NCBI GenBank assembly: GCA_000526255.1
Contig: JAFS01000002.1
Span: 496,001 to 560,000, forward strand
Direction of reading: 5' to 3'
From: Verrucomicrobia bacterium LP2A
Lineage (GTDB): Bacteria > Verrucomicrobiota > Verrucomicrobiia > Methylacidiphilales > Methylacidiphilaceae
Length of the DNA stretch: 64,000 nt
Shown: positions 56,403 to 64,000 of the stretch, piece after piece
Position numbering within the stretch: position 1 is the stretch's first letter
Layout: each line of letters starts with the position of its first letter
Position numbers and translations under genes: made by a program
The notes under the pieces: generated by a model
Seen by the model: the letters and a program-made list of their open reading frames with translations, nothing else
What the model was told of the DNA's origin: nothing
The model's database searches: none

Positions 56403-57365
56403 TCAAGGGATCAGCACGATCTTGCCCAAGGCTCCGGGCTCCATCGCCCGCCGGTGCGCCAAGGGTGCCTGCTCGAGCGGCAGCTCCTCCCGCACGATTG
56501 GCCGGAGCATCCCGTCGGCGAGCCCCGCTTCGAGTGCCGCACGAATGCTCGCCATCTCTTTGTCCGAGGCGCGAAAGAGAGAAACCCCCAGGACGCAGGC
56601 CTCCCGGGAGAGGATGGCACGCGGATCGATCTCGACCGAGCCCCGGGAACCAATCACCATAACCCGCCCTCCGACCGCGAGGAGATCGAGATCCTGGCTG
56701 AGATTGACGTTGGCGAGCATTTCCAGGACCACGGCGACACCTTCCCCCTGCGCCCACTCCCGAACCTCCTCTCCATGCGCTTCCGAGCGATGGTCGACGA
56801 CCCGCTCGGCCCCCTGCTCCCTTGCAAGCTTGCGGCCCTCTTCCGTCCCCGCGGACGCAGCCACACGACACCCGGCAGCCGTGGCCAGCTGAATCGCCGC
56901 GAGGCCCACAGCACCGCTCCCCCCATGAATGAAGACCCTCTCGGAGGGCAGGGCCCGAGCCTTTTGAAAGAGAGCGCGATAGGCGGTGGCATACGGAATA
57001 AAGATTCCGGCGCCCTGCGCATAAGAAATCGATTCCGGAAGCCTGCCGATCTGCCGTTCCTCGCACAGCGCTCGCTCGGAGTAGGTTCCGGAGAGGCTGC
57101 CCCCGACATAGACTCGGTCGCCCGGCTTCACGCCCAAAACCCCTTCTCCCACCCTTTCGACCAGGCCCGCGGCATCCCGTCCAGGAGTATAGGGCAGAGA
57201 AGGAAGCATGCCGAAACGGCCGGAACGGATGTAGGCGTCGAGCGGATTCACCCCTGCGGCCTCGACCCGCAACAGAACCTGGCCGGAAGCCGGCTCCAAG
57301 CCCGCCACATCCTCGAGCACCATCACCTCGGGCTCTCCGAACGCATGAACCCGAATCGCCTTCAT
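56403..57365 (-). CDS. zinc-independent quinone oxidoreductase-type MDR protein
   Basis: The 320-residue protein is a medium-chain reductase of the NADPH:quinone oxidoreductase (zeta-crystallin) group. It has the VEAAGVNPLDAYIRSGRF start, GRDAAGLVERVGEGV, and the nucleotide-binding FIHGGSGAVGLAAIQLA near residue 146. The zinc-binding cysteines of alcohol dehydrogenases are absent. It probably reduces quinones or enals with NADPH. The ATG overlaps the stop of the moaB-like gene (ATGA), so it is the last cistron of the molybdenum cofactor operon, an unexpected partner. Confidence 0.88.
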   Translation of the reverse strand: MKAIRVHAFGEPEVMVLEDVAGLEPASGQVLLRVEAAGVNPLDAYIRSGRFGMLPSLPYTPGRDAAGLVERVGEGVLGVKPGDRVYVGGSLSGTYSERALCEERQIGRLPESISYAQGAGIFIPYATAYRALFQKARALPSERVFIHGGSGAVGLAAIQLATAAGCRVAASAGTEEGRKLAREQGAERVVDHRSEAHGEEVREWAQGEGVAVVLEMLANVNLSQDLDLLAVGGRVMVIGSRGSVEIDPRAILSREACVLGVSLFRASDKEMASIRAALEAGLADGMLRPIVREELPLEQAPLAHRRAMEPGALGKIVLIP

Positions 57366-57868
57366 CCTCCCTCCTTCTGCTCCCGCAACCGCGGTCGGAA
57401 GCCTCGGATATGGTCGAGGCATTCGGCGATCGCCGGGCCGAGAAGCGAAAGACACTCGCGCACCGCGGAAGGTCGCCCCGGCAGGTTGATGATCAGACAG
57501 CGGCCGCGAATGCCGGCGGTCGCCCGTGAGAGGATGGCGGTCGGTACCCGGGCGTACGAGAGAGAGCGCATGATCTCTCCAAACCCGGGCAGCTCCTTGT
57601 GAAGGACTTGGCGTGTCGCCTCCGGGGTCACGTCGCGGGGAGCGGGACCCGTACCTCCGGTGGTGATGGCCAACGCACACTCGCCCTGATCGGCAAGGCG
57701 GCGGAGTGCAGCGGCGATCGGCTCCTCTTCGTCGGGGAGCAGGATTCGGACAAATTCAATCGGTTCAGCAAAGAGCTCTGCGACCACCCGCTCGATCTCC
57801 GGGCCGCTGCGGTCCTCGTAGACCCCGCCATGGGCCCGATCGCTCAGGGTAATCCGGCCGACCTTCAT
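57362..57868 (-). CDS. molybdenum cofactor protein of the MoaB/Mog family
   Basis: The 168-residue protein has the molybdopterin-binding fold: ITLSDRAHGGVYEDRSGPEI, the GGTGPAPRDVTPEAT motif near residue 79, and RGRCLIINLPGRPSAVRECL. The family adenylylates molybdopterin (Mog) or is a related protein (MoaB); the GPAPRDVTPE form does not decide it. Start and stop both overlap neighbours by four bases (moaC upstream, qor downstream). Confidence 0.88.
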   Translation of the reverse strand: MKVGRITLSDRAHGGVYEDRSGPEIERVVAELFAEPIEFVRILLPDEEEPIAAALRRLADQGECALAITTGGTGPAPRDVTPEATRQVLHKELPGFGEIMRSLSYARVPTAILSRATAGIRGRCLIINLPGRPSAVRECLSLLGPAIAECLDHIRGFRPRLREQKEGG

Positions 57869-58359
57869 TGCCCTTCCCTTCTCGCAACCGGTTCCTTCTC
57901 CTTCTTGAGGAGGCGTACTCCTTCGATCGACATACCCTTGTCGACCGCCTTGCACATGTCGTACAAGGTCAAGGCCGCAACCGCGACGGCCGTCAGCGCT
58001 TCCATTTCCACCCCGGTCTTTCCCACGGTCTCCGCCGCTGCGAGAATCCGGACCCGACCCGGCTCGAGCGCAAATCGAACTTCCACATGATGGAGAGGCA
58101 GCGGATGACAGAGAGGAATGAGCTCCGCTGTCTTCTTTGCCCCCAGGATCCCGGCTACCTGGGCGACGGTGAGAACGTCCCCCTTGGGGAGGGCCTCCTT
58201 CCGGAGCTTTTCGACCGTCTCCGGAGCCAGCCGCAAGAACCCTTCCGCAACTGCCCGACGATTCTGGTCCTCCTTTTCGGTCACGCGGACCATGCGCGCG
58301 CGCCCAGCGTCGTCGAGATGGGAGAAGGACGTGGAGGAAGAGGCAGAGGCAGGCTTCAT
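57865..58359 (-). CDS. moaC: cyclic pyranopterin monophosphate synthase
   Basis: The 164-residue protein has the MoaC elements FSHLDDAGRARMVRVTEKE, AGILGAKKTAELIPLCHPLPL, and GVEMEALTAVAVAALTLYDMCKAVDKGM with the catalytic Lys and Asp residues. It makes the second intermediate of molybdenum cofactor. Its partner MoaA is not in the window. It is joined by ATGA overlaps to moeA upstream and to the MoaB/Mog gene downstream. Confidence 0.95.
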   Translation of the reverse strand: MKPASASSSTSFSHLDDAGRARMVRVTEKEDQNRRAVAEGFLRLAPETVEKLRKEALPKGDVLTVAQVAGILGAKKTAELIPLCHPLPLHHVEVRFALEPGRVRILAAAETVGKTGVEMEALTAVAVAALTLYDMCKAVDKGMSIEGVRLLKKEKEPVARREGQ

Positions 58360-59540
58360 AAGAAGGGGAGAAAGGAGAGGAGGTCCTTGGCCGCGAAGGG
58401 TCCCTGTCCTTTCGGGAGCCGCACGAACCCTTGAACGTGTGCCAGAACCGTTACGGAGGCCGAACCGGTCCAAGGGATGGGCTGAAGCCAGACCACTCCC
58501 TCTTGAATCGCCGTCGTCACCGGCCAGAAGGTCTCGCGGAGCAGCGGGCGGCAAGGAAGATCGACGCGGAGGCGTCCGGTCTGCCAAGGGACGGCGAAGG
58601 GCGCCCCGGAAAGAGCGTCGAGCAGGGGCTTCACGAACAGCCAGAATAGCGCCAGGTGGGCGCCCGGATTGCCGGGCAGTCCCAACACCAGGGTCCCTCC
58701 CCGAGAAGCAAAGAGAAAAGGCTTCCCCGGACGAATCTCCACCCCGTGGAAATGGATGGTGCATCCCAAGGACGCAAGAACCTTCGGCACGAGATCGGTT
58801 TCGCCGGGTCCCAAACCTCCGGAAAGGACGAGGAGATCAACCTCAGGGATCCACTCTCCGATCGCTCGTTCCATCGGCTCCGGGAGATCCGGGACCCACC
58901 GCTGTACGATCCGATCGACCCCGCTCCGCGCCCAGAGAGCGGCCATCATCGGCCCATTGACATCGTAAATCTTACCTGCAGAAAGAGGTCTCCCTACCGG
59001 AGCCAGCTCGTCCCCGGAGAGCAGATGCGCCAAGCGAAGCCGCCGGAAAACGGAGGCTTCGCTTCTTCCCAAGCTTGCCAGGAGGGCGACTTGGCCCACC
59101 CCGAGTCGGACCCCCGCGCCCAACAAGAGGTCGCCCGCCTTTGCATCCTCTCCCTTGGATTGAATGTGGGAGGAGCCCGGCGAAGGGCGAACGAAGACCG
59201 CTTCGCCCGCAGGCTCCACCTCTTCCTGCATCACGACTTGAGTCGCACCTTCCGGAACCACCGCTCCCGTCAGGATGCGCACGGCCTTGCCCGGAGGGAG
59301 CGTTCCGAAGAACGGCCGACCCGCCGCGGACACCCCGCAGACGGGGAGCGTACCGGGGAGATCCCCGGTACGCACGGCATATCCATCCACGAGCGAGCGG
59401 GAAAATGGAGGAAGCGGGGTCTCCGCTCGAATCTCCTCGGCCAGCACTCTTCCGGACAGATTGCCCAGCGGCACCCGTTCCGACGCGATCGGCTGAACCA
59501 AGCTTCCCAGGATGCGCCATGCTTCTTCCACCGCCACCAT
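58356..59540 (-). CDS. moeA: molybdopterin molybdenumtransferase
   Basis: The 394-residue protein has the MoeA domains: an N-terminal PLPPFSRSLVDGYAVR motif near residue 45, RILTGAVVPEGATQVVMQEEV, then the MogA-like domain with LSGGLGPGETDLVPKVL and GLPGNPGAHLALF, and a C-terminal beta domain. MoeA inserts molybdate into adenylylated molybdopterin. Several changes from the textbook sequence, such as SGGLGPGETD for SGGVSVGDYD, suggest a divergent member. The start is taken at the ATG at 59540; one at 59603 would add 21 residues. It is divergent from prfB with a gap of 107 bp. Confidence 0.9.
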   Translation of the reverse strand: MVAVEEAWRILGSLVQPIASERVPLGNLSGRVLAEEIRAETPLPPFSRSLVDGYAVRTGDLPGTLPVCGVSAAGRPFFGTLPPGKAVRILTGAVVPEGATQVVMQEEVEPAGEAVFVRPSPGSSHIQSKGEDAKAGDLLLGAGVRLGVGQVALLASLGRSEASVFRRLRLAHLLSGDELAPVGRPLSAGKIYDVNGPMMAALWARSGVDRIVQRWVPDLPEPMERAIGEWIPEVDLLVLSGGLGPGETDLVPKVLASLGCTIHFHGVEIRPGKPFLFASRGGTLVLGLPGNPGAHLALFWLFVKPLLDALSGAPFAVPWQTGRLRVDLPCRPLLRETFWPVTTAIQEGVVWLQPIPWTGSASVTVLAHVQGFVRLPKGQGPFAAKDLLSFLPFL

Positions 59541-59647
59541 CGCTTTCCAGAAAAGCCTTGCGCCGCGGCCGGACGCAAGCGGAAAGCATGGCGAGTCCTC
59601 CATTCCCGCACCTTGCGCCACCCAACCGGAGCGCTTATGCTCGCGAG

Positions 59648-60776
59648 ATGGACGAGAAGAAGAATGGCTCTGGTCAGTGGGTAGTGTTCGAGGCCCGCCT
59701 CCGCGAACTGCGGAGGTTTCTTTGACGCCGATCGCCTTCTTGCGGAACGTCGGCAACTCGAGGAGCGCATGGCATCCGTCGGATTCTGGTCCAACCGGGA
59801 AGAGGCGGAAAGGACGATCGCCCGCAACAAGGAAGCCCGCACCCGGCTGCAGGATCTAGGGGACCTCGAGCGCCGGGTGGCGGATCTCCGAGCCCTCGAA
59901 GAGCTGCTGGGCGAGCATCCCGATCCGGCGCTTCAGGACGAGCTCGACCGCGAGCTCGCCGCGACCGAGTCCCACTTTGCCGAAGCGGAGCTCCGACTCC
60001 TGCTGGCTGACCCGCTCGATTCCAAGAACGCCATTCTCGGCATCCACTCCGGCGCCGGAGGGACCGAGGCCTGCGATTGGGCTGGGATGCTCCTTCGCAT
60101 GTACCAACGCTATGCAGAACGTCACGATTTCCGGTTCGAAATTCTCGATCTTCTCGCTGGCGAGGAGGCCGGGGTCAAAGCAGCAACCATCCTGGTCGAA
60201 GGCTCCTACGCCTACGGTTATCTGAAAGGCGAGAGAGGGGTCCACCGGCTGGTTCGCATCTCTCCCTTCAACGCCCAGGGGAAGCGGCAGACGAGCTTTG
60301 CTTCCGTCGACATCGTCGCCGAGGTCGATGACGAGGTCACGATCGAGATTCCTCCTTCCGATTTGCGAATCGACGTCTTCCGATCGGGTGGCCATGGAGG
60401 CCAGGGAGTCAACACGACCGACTCCGCCGTGCGGATCACGCATCTGCCCACCGGGATCGTCGTCACCTGCCAAAACCAGCGCTCCCAGCTCCAAAACCGT
60501 GCTACGGCCCTCCGAGTCCTTCACTCGCGTCTCCATGAGGTCGAGCTGGACCGGCGGCGGGCGGAGCAGGAGCGGATCTACGGGGAAAAGGGAGAAATCG
60601 GCTGGGGACGCCAGATCCGCTCCTACGTCCTGCAACCCTATCAGCTCGTGCGCGACCTGCGCACCGGCGAGGAGAGCTCCAATGTCGAGGGCGTTCTCGA
60701 CGGGGAGATTGAGTCGTTCCTGTCGGCGTTTCTCAAAGTCAAGAGGCGCACCTCTCTGGCGGAGGACGAGCCATAG
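59648..60776 (+). CDS. prfB: peptide chain release factor 2 with programmed +1 frameshift
   Basis: The gene is read in two frames. Codons 1-25 start at the ATG at 59648 and run to CTT TGA at 59720-59725. Reading then slips one base so that GAC at 59724 is the next codon, and continues to 60776, giving about 375 residues. The joined protein shows the stop-codon recognition tripeptide SPF (VRISPFNAQG) and the catalytic GGQ at 250-252, the same position as in E. coli. RF2 releases chains at UGA and UAA, so the in-frame UGA makes its own synthesis self-limiting. recN follows closely. Confidence 0.95.
59711..59725 (+). promoter_or_regulatory. RF2 programmed frameshift site
   Basis: CGGAGGTTTCTTTGA holds the two required elements: an internal Shine-Dalgarno-like GGAGG four bases before the slippery CTT, and the UGA stop followed by C, a weak termination context. 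The ribosome slips +1 from CUU to UUU when RF2 is scarce. Confidence 0.92.
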
Positions 60777-60798
60777 TCAGCATCGTTGGGGAGAGGTC

Positions 60799-62496
60799 GT
60801 GCTCCGTTTTCTCCGCGTCGAACACCTGCCTCTGATCGGCTGCCTCGAATGGGAGCTCGATCCCGGATTCACGGTCATCACGGGCGAGACCGGCGCCGGA
60901 AAGTCCTTGTTGATCGGGGCCTTGGGCCTCCTCCTGGGAAATCGGGCAGACCGATCGCTCTATCTCGACGGCGAGAAGACCTGTTCGGTCGAAGGGGAAT
61001 TTTTCCTGGAAGAAGGAGCGGCGGCGGCCTTGAGCTCTCTTCTGGAATCGAGCGGCGCGGACCCTTGCGAGGAAGGCCGGCTGCTGGTGAAACGGAGCCT
61101 CCCCGCGTCCGGAGCGAGCCGACAGTTCGTCAACGGCTGCCCGACCACACTGGCCGTCCTGCGGCAGGTCGGCGATTCCCTCCTCGATCTCCACGGCCCG
61201 CATGAGCACCAGTCTCTTCTCCAGCGAAGCTCCCAGCTCTCCCTTCTCGACGCCTTCGGCGGCTTGCAGGAACTAGTCGCCCACATTGAGGAGATCTACG
61301 AGAGGCTCGAACGGGCACGAAGCCGGGAACGGGTGCTCTCCGATCCGGAGCACGAACGCCGCCGCCTCCTGCGAATGAGCGTCATTCAAGAGATCGAACA
61401 AGCGGCCGTTCGCCTGGAAGAAGAGGAGGAGATCCTCCGGGAGCTCGAGCTTTCCCGACATGGCTGGAAGCTGCTCGAGATGATCGGCGAGCTCGATGCG
61501 CTCCTCTTCACCGAAGAGGGCGCCCTCGAGCGCGTCTCCCGCGCGCGCCGGGTGCTTGCGGGCTGGTCGAGCCTCGATGCTCCGGGTGCTGCGAAAGCTG
61601 AAGAGCTGCTGGAAGCCTCTGCCGTCGGCCTCCGGGAGATGGAGACACTCCTCATCGATTATCGGGAACGGCTCGAAGTCGACCCTGAACGGCTTAATGC
61701 CCTAGAACAGCGGAGAAGCATCCTGGAAAGCTTGAAGCGGAAATATGGCCCCACTCTCTCCGACGTGCTCCGGACGCTGCGGTCTGCGGAACGCGAGCGC
61801 TCCCAAGAGGAGGAGGAGCTCCGCCACCATCGCGAGCTCGCGGAAGAGCGGCCCGAGCTCGAGCGCCTCTTCGAGGAAGCGCATCGCCGGCTGAGCGAAG
61901 CGAGACGGCGCGCGGGGGAAACGCTCACCCAAAAGGTTTCCCGCGAGCTGGCCGAGCTCGGGTTCCCTCGAGCGGATTTTCGCGTTGACTGGATCGCCCG
62001 ATCGCAACCAGGGAAAAAGGGAGCTGAAGAAGTGGAGTTTCTTTTTGCGGCCAACCCCGGCCGTCCGCCTCTCCCTCTCCGGGAGACCGCATCGAGCGGC
62101 GAAATGGCCCGGTTCATGCTTGCCGTCAAGACCGTCCTCGCCGCGGTCGATCACGTTCCGATCCTCGTCTTCGACGAGATCGACGCGAACGTGGCCGGCG
62201 AAACCGCGTGGAAGGTGGGCGCCCACCTCCGAAACCTGGGTAGGCAGCATCAAGTCATCTGCGTGACTCACCTCGCCCCGGTCGCGGCTCAGGGCGACTC
62301 GCATTTCCGCGTGAGAAAAGAGCTGTCGGCAGAGGGAGCCTCGGTCTCGTTCGAACGCTTGAGTCCTCTACAAAGAAAAGAGGAGCTGGCGCGCATGTTA
62401 GGAGGCAAAAGCGAGGAATCGCTCGCCTTGGCCGAGCGCATGCTTTCGGGAGCTCTGCGTCCGGCATCCGCCTCCGTTCGACGGCAGGATGACTGA
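60799..62496 (+). CDS. recN: DNA repair protein RecN
   Basis: The 565-residue SMC-like ATPase has an N-terminal VITGETGAGKSLLIGALGLLLG Walker A at about 27-48, the GASRQFVNGCPTTLAVLRQVGDSLLDLHG-type segment (residues about 100-132), a long central coiled coil, and a C-terminal SSGEMARFMLAVK signature with the VPILVFDEIDANVAGETA Walker B. It acts at double-strand breaks in recombination repair. The start is the GTG at 60799, preceded by GGGGAGAGG. It converges on the VIT-type gene with only 13 bp between stops. Confidence 0.94.
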   Translation: MLRFLRVEHLPLIGCLEWELDPGFTVITGETGAGKSLLIGALGLLLGNRADRSLYLDGEKTCSVEGEFFLEEGAAAALSSLLESSGADPCEEGRLLVKRSLPASGASRQFVNGCPTTLAVLRQVGDSLLDLHGPHEHQSLLQRSSQLSLLDAFGGLQELVAHIEEIYERLERARSRERVLSDPEHERRRLLRMSVIQEIEQAAVRLEEEEEILRELELSRHGWKLLEMIGELDALLFTEEGALERVSRARRVLAGWSSLDAPGAAKAEELLEASAVGLREMETLLIDYRERLEVDPERLNALEQRRSILESLKRKYGPTLSDVLRTLRSAERERSQEEEELRHHRELAEERPELERLFEEAHRRLSEARRRAGETLTQKVSRELAELGFPRADFRVDWIARSQPGKKGAEEVEFLFAANPGRPPLPLRETASSGEMARFMLAVKTVLAAVDHVPILVFDEIDANVAGETAWKVGAHLRNLGRQHQVICVTHLAPVAAQGDSHFRVRKELSAEGASVSFERLSPLQRKEELARMLGGKSEESLALAERMLSGALRPASASVRRQDD

Positions 62497-62509
62497 GATT
62501 GTCCGGCGG

Positions 62510-63664
62510 CTACGCGTGGACGCGAAAGAGAAGGCCAAGCGTGTACGTCGCGACCGCCTCCAACACACCAACCGCTGTCATCTCGAGCCCGGAGGACCAC
62601 CAGGGACGAGTCGTAATCAGGGATTTGGCCGCACCGACGAGGAAATGAGCGATCAGGCTGATGGCAAACGAGAGCGAGATCGCCCAAAGGCCGCCGCAAA
62701 AGAAGAAGGGAAGGAGCGGAACCAAGGCGCCGATCCCCGTGGAGATCGATGCAGAAAGGCAGGCGGTCGCTGGGCGGGGAAACGACTCTTCGGAAAGCCC
62801 CAGCTCCGACCGAGACATCGCTGCCAGAAACTGGTCGGGACGGGCAAAGAGCTTCCCCGACATGGCTTGCGCCTCCTCCCGATCGAAGCCCTGGAGCTCA
62901 TAAAAGAGCGCCATCTCTTCCTTTTCTTCCTCAGGGTGTCGTGCAATCTCTTCGGCTTCCCGAGCCATTTCCGCCTCGTAGACCTCCCGTTCGCTCTTTG
63001 CCGCGAGATAGGCACCCGCACCCATCGAAAGAGCCGAGGCGAGCATGCCCGCTAATCCGGAAAGGAGCACATAGTGGGTCTGGTTCTCCGTGGCGCTCGC
63101 CACTCCGGAAACGATCCCGAAGACCGCACCCAAACCGTCGTTTACGCCGTAGATCGCGTTGGCCACCCATCCGCCGCCCCGCTTATGCCAACGTTCCCGG
63201 GCAAGAATCCCCTCGGCGACGCTCTTGGGCCGGCTTGACGCTCCGAGCGCCTGCAAGACCTGGGAGTGGGAGCGCTCTTCTGCCGCCATCTCTGCGTAGG
63301 CGGCGCTCAACTCCTCGGGGATCAGGCCGGCCTTCCGGTGCCCCAGGTATTCCTCCTCTTGTCGATCCTCGGCCCTTTCCAAATTCCGGATGACCAGGGC
63401 CGGTTCGACCGCCCGTCGCCACCAGCGACGCCACTCCCGTCGCCAGCCGCCCGAGAGACCGGGCGGCGAAACTCCCCGTGCGTGCAGCTCTTCCTCCCAC
63501 CGGGCCGCGTGTCTCTCCTCGGCTTCCGCCAGGCGGAGGAAGACTTCCCTTCGGTGGAGGTTGCTCTCCTGTTCGGCCAGATCCCGATAGGCCTCCGCAC
63601 TTCTCTTCTCGGCCAGCCAGTACTTCCGCAGCAAGCCGGTGTCGTCCTGCTTCCCGCTCTTCAC
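62510..63664 (-). CDS. ferritin-like domain fused to VIT/CCC1-type iron transporter (MbfA-like)
   Basis: The 384-residue protein has an N-terminal ferritin-like four-helix part with E-x-x-H pairs (LAEAEERHAARWEEEL near residue 47, the EYLGHRKAGL region, AAEERSHSQVLQAL near 130). The C-terminal VIT1/CCC1 transporter carries GVNDGLGAVFGIVSGVASA and a Glu-rich cytoplasmic metal-binding helix pair (REVYEAEMAREAEEIARHPEEE, residues about 240-262). Four to five transmembrane segments are visible. Such proteins export iron or manganese and protect against iron and peroxide stress. The GTG start overlaps the upstream stop (GTGA). Confidence 0.85.
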   Translation of the reverse strand: MKSGKQDDTGLLRKYWLAEKRSAEAYRDLAEQESNLHRREVFLRLAEAEERHAARWEEELHARGVSPPGLSGGWRREWRRWWRRAVEPALVIRNLERAEDRQEEEYLGHRKAGLIPEELSAAYAEMAAEERSHSQVLQALGASSRPKSVAEGILARERWHKRGGGWVANAIYGVNDGLGAVFGIVSGVASATENQTHYVLLSGLAGMLASALSMGAGAYLAAKSEREVYEAEMAREAEEIARHPEEEKEEMALFYELQGFDREEAQAMSGKLFARPDQFLAAMSRSELGLSEESFPRPATACLSASISTGIGALVPLLPFFFCGGLWAISLSFAISLIAHFLVGAAKSLITTRPWWSSGLEMTAVGVLEAVATYTLGLLFRVHA

Positions 63665-64000
63665 GGTCCATAGCCTAAGCGGCCGAATTCCCGCGGGAGC
63701 ATGCCCAGTTCCCGATACGCCGCCAACTGCCACGGAGTCATCAAATGGGGCCGGGAAAACCACATGCGCGCCCAGTCCCGATCCTTGAACTCGCTCTTTT
63801 CGAATCGCGCGAAAACAAGGGCGATCATCCGCTTTTCCCCATCGCTCAGCCGAAAGCGATCCGGGATGCGGTAGGGCAGATCATCGAGGAAGAGGAACCG
63901 GGCATCGGTCGCCGTCGTTTCGAAGACCATGACCCCACAACTCGATTCGGTAGCCAACTCGATCTCGACGATCGACTTCCCTGCCACGTCCGGAACAGCG
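63661..64000 (-). CDS. unknown protein, N-terminal part beyond the window
   Basis: The frame is open to the edge of the window, so only the last 112 residues are seen. It is a soluble-looking segment with an aromatic C-terminal part (WARMWFSRPHLMTPWQLAAY) and no family I recognise. The GTG at 63987 could be a start but nothing upstream argues for it, so the gene is treated as partial. Its stop overlaps the start of the ferritin-VIT gene (GTGA), which implies translational coupling and perhaps a shared role in metal handling. Confidence 0.55.
   Translation of the reverse strand, partial: AVPDVAGKSIVEIELATESSCGVMVFETTATDARFLFLDDLPYRIPDRFRLSDGEKRMIALVFARFEKSEFKDRDWARMWFSRPHLMTPWQLAAYRELGMLPREFGRLGYGP

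Noticed and set aside
60298-60798. Upstream extension of the recN frame
   Set aside because: It overlaps prfB, which is certain; the GTG at 60799 has a strong ribosome binding site and gives a normal RecN start.

Overview
The window is a GC-rich, densely packed bacterial chromosome segment dominated by housekeeping genes. The combination points to a high-GC acidophilic verrucomicrobium, most like Methylacidimicrobium. That placement is inference; no 16S rRNA or methane oxidation gene is in view. Supporting features are a plasma-membrane (PMA-type) proton-pumping P-type ATPase, a double-length UvrA of the kind known in chlamydiae, a fused HpnD-HpnE squalene enzyme, a deoxyhypusine synthase-like protein and a dnaK-groES-groEL cluster.

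Layout. 1-5005: end of pgsA, der, the proton pump (antisense, its end overlapping der by 71 bp) and a PhoU-like gene divergent from the pump. 5006-about 9380: an accessory island of foreign and decayed DNA. It holds an IS1380-type transposase fragment, a SAM-dependent methyltransferase followed by a large palindromic intergenic repeat, a lower-GC DUF2971 gene, a truncated HigB toxin with an intact HigA-type antitoxin, and a broken AbiE (DUF6088/AbiEii) toxin-antitoxin pair. 9385-10282: a small membrane protein and a tail-anchored coiled-coil protein. 10438-18078: gcvT-gcvH-gcvP, a YbhN-like membrane protein, a CCA-adding/poly(A) polymerase-type enzyme and an HU-family protein. 18188-25095 (minus): groEL, groES, dnaK, mpl, a DICT-like protein and tadA. 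25283-32170: ygfZ (plus), then on the minus strand a small winged-helix protein, a TPR protein and the tetrapyrrole operon yqeY-hemX/ccsA-hemA-hemC-cobA/hemD, in which the last three genes are joined by 4-base stop/start overlaps. 32229-36539: an LptF/LptG-type permease, a small Pro-rich protein, an M24 peptidase and an outer-membrane efflux lipoprotein. 36777-49642 (plus): giant uvrA, a pyruvate/indolepyruvate decarboxylase-type enzyme, a two-component system, TonB and a TonB-dependent receptor. 49700-52506 (minus): hpnDE fusion and a secreted protein. 52691-56250 (plus): deoxyhypusine synthase-like protein, an MFS transporter and pntAA. 56403-59540 (minus): moeA-moaC-moaB-qor, all joined by ATGA overlaps. 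59648-62496 (plus): prfB with its programmed frameshift, then recN. 62510-64000 (minus): a ferritin-like/VIT iron transporter fusion and a partial unknown gene.

How the parts work together. The proton pump, squalene enzymes, LptF-type permease and PgsA fit envelope maintenance under acid stress. The hem operon supplies uroporphyrinogen III and precorrin-2. The two-component system sits directly upstream of tonB and a receptor; between them lies a PmrA/QseB-like tandem repeat, which suggests a regulated outer-membrane uptake module. No CRISPR array, tRNA or rRNA gene was found.
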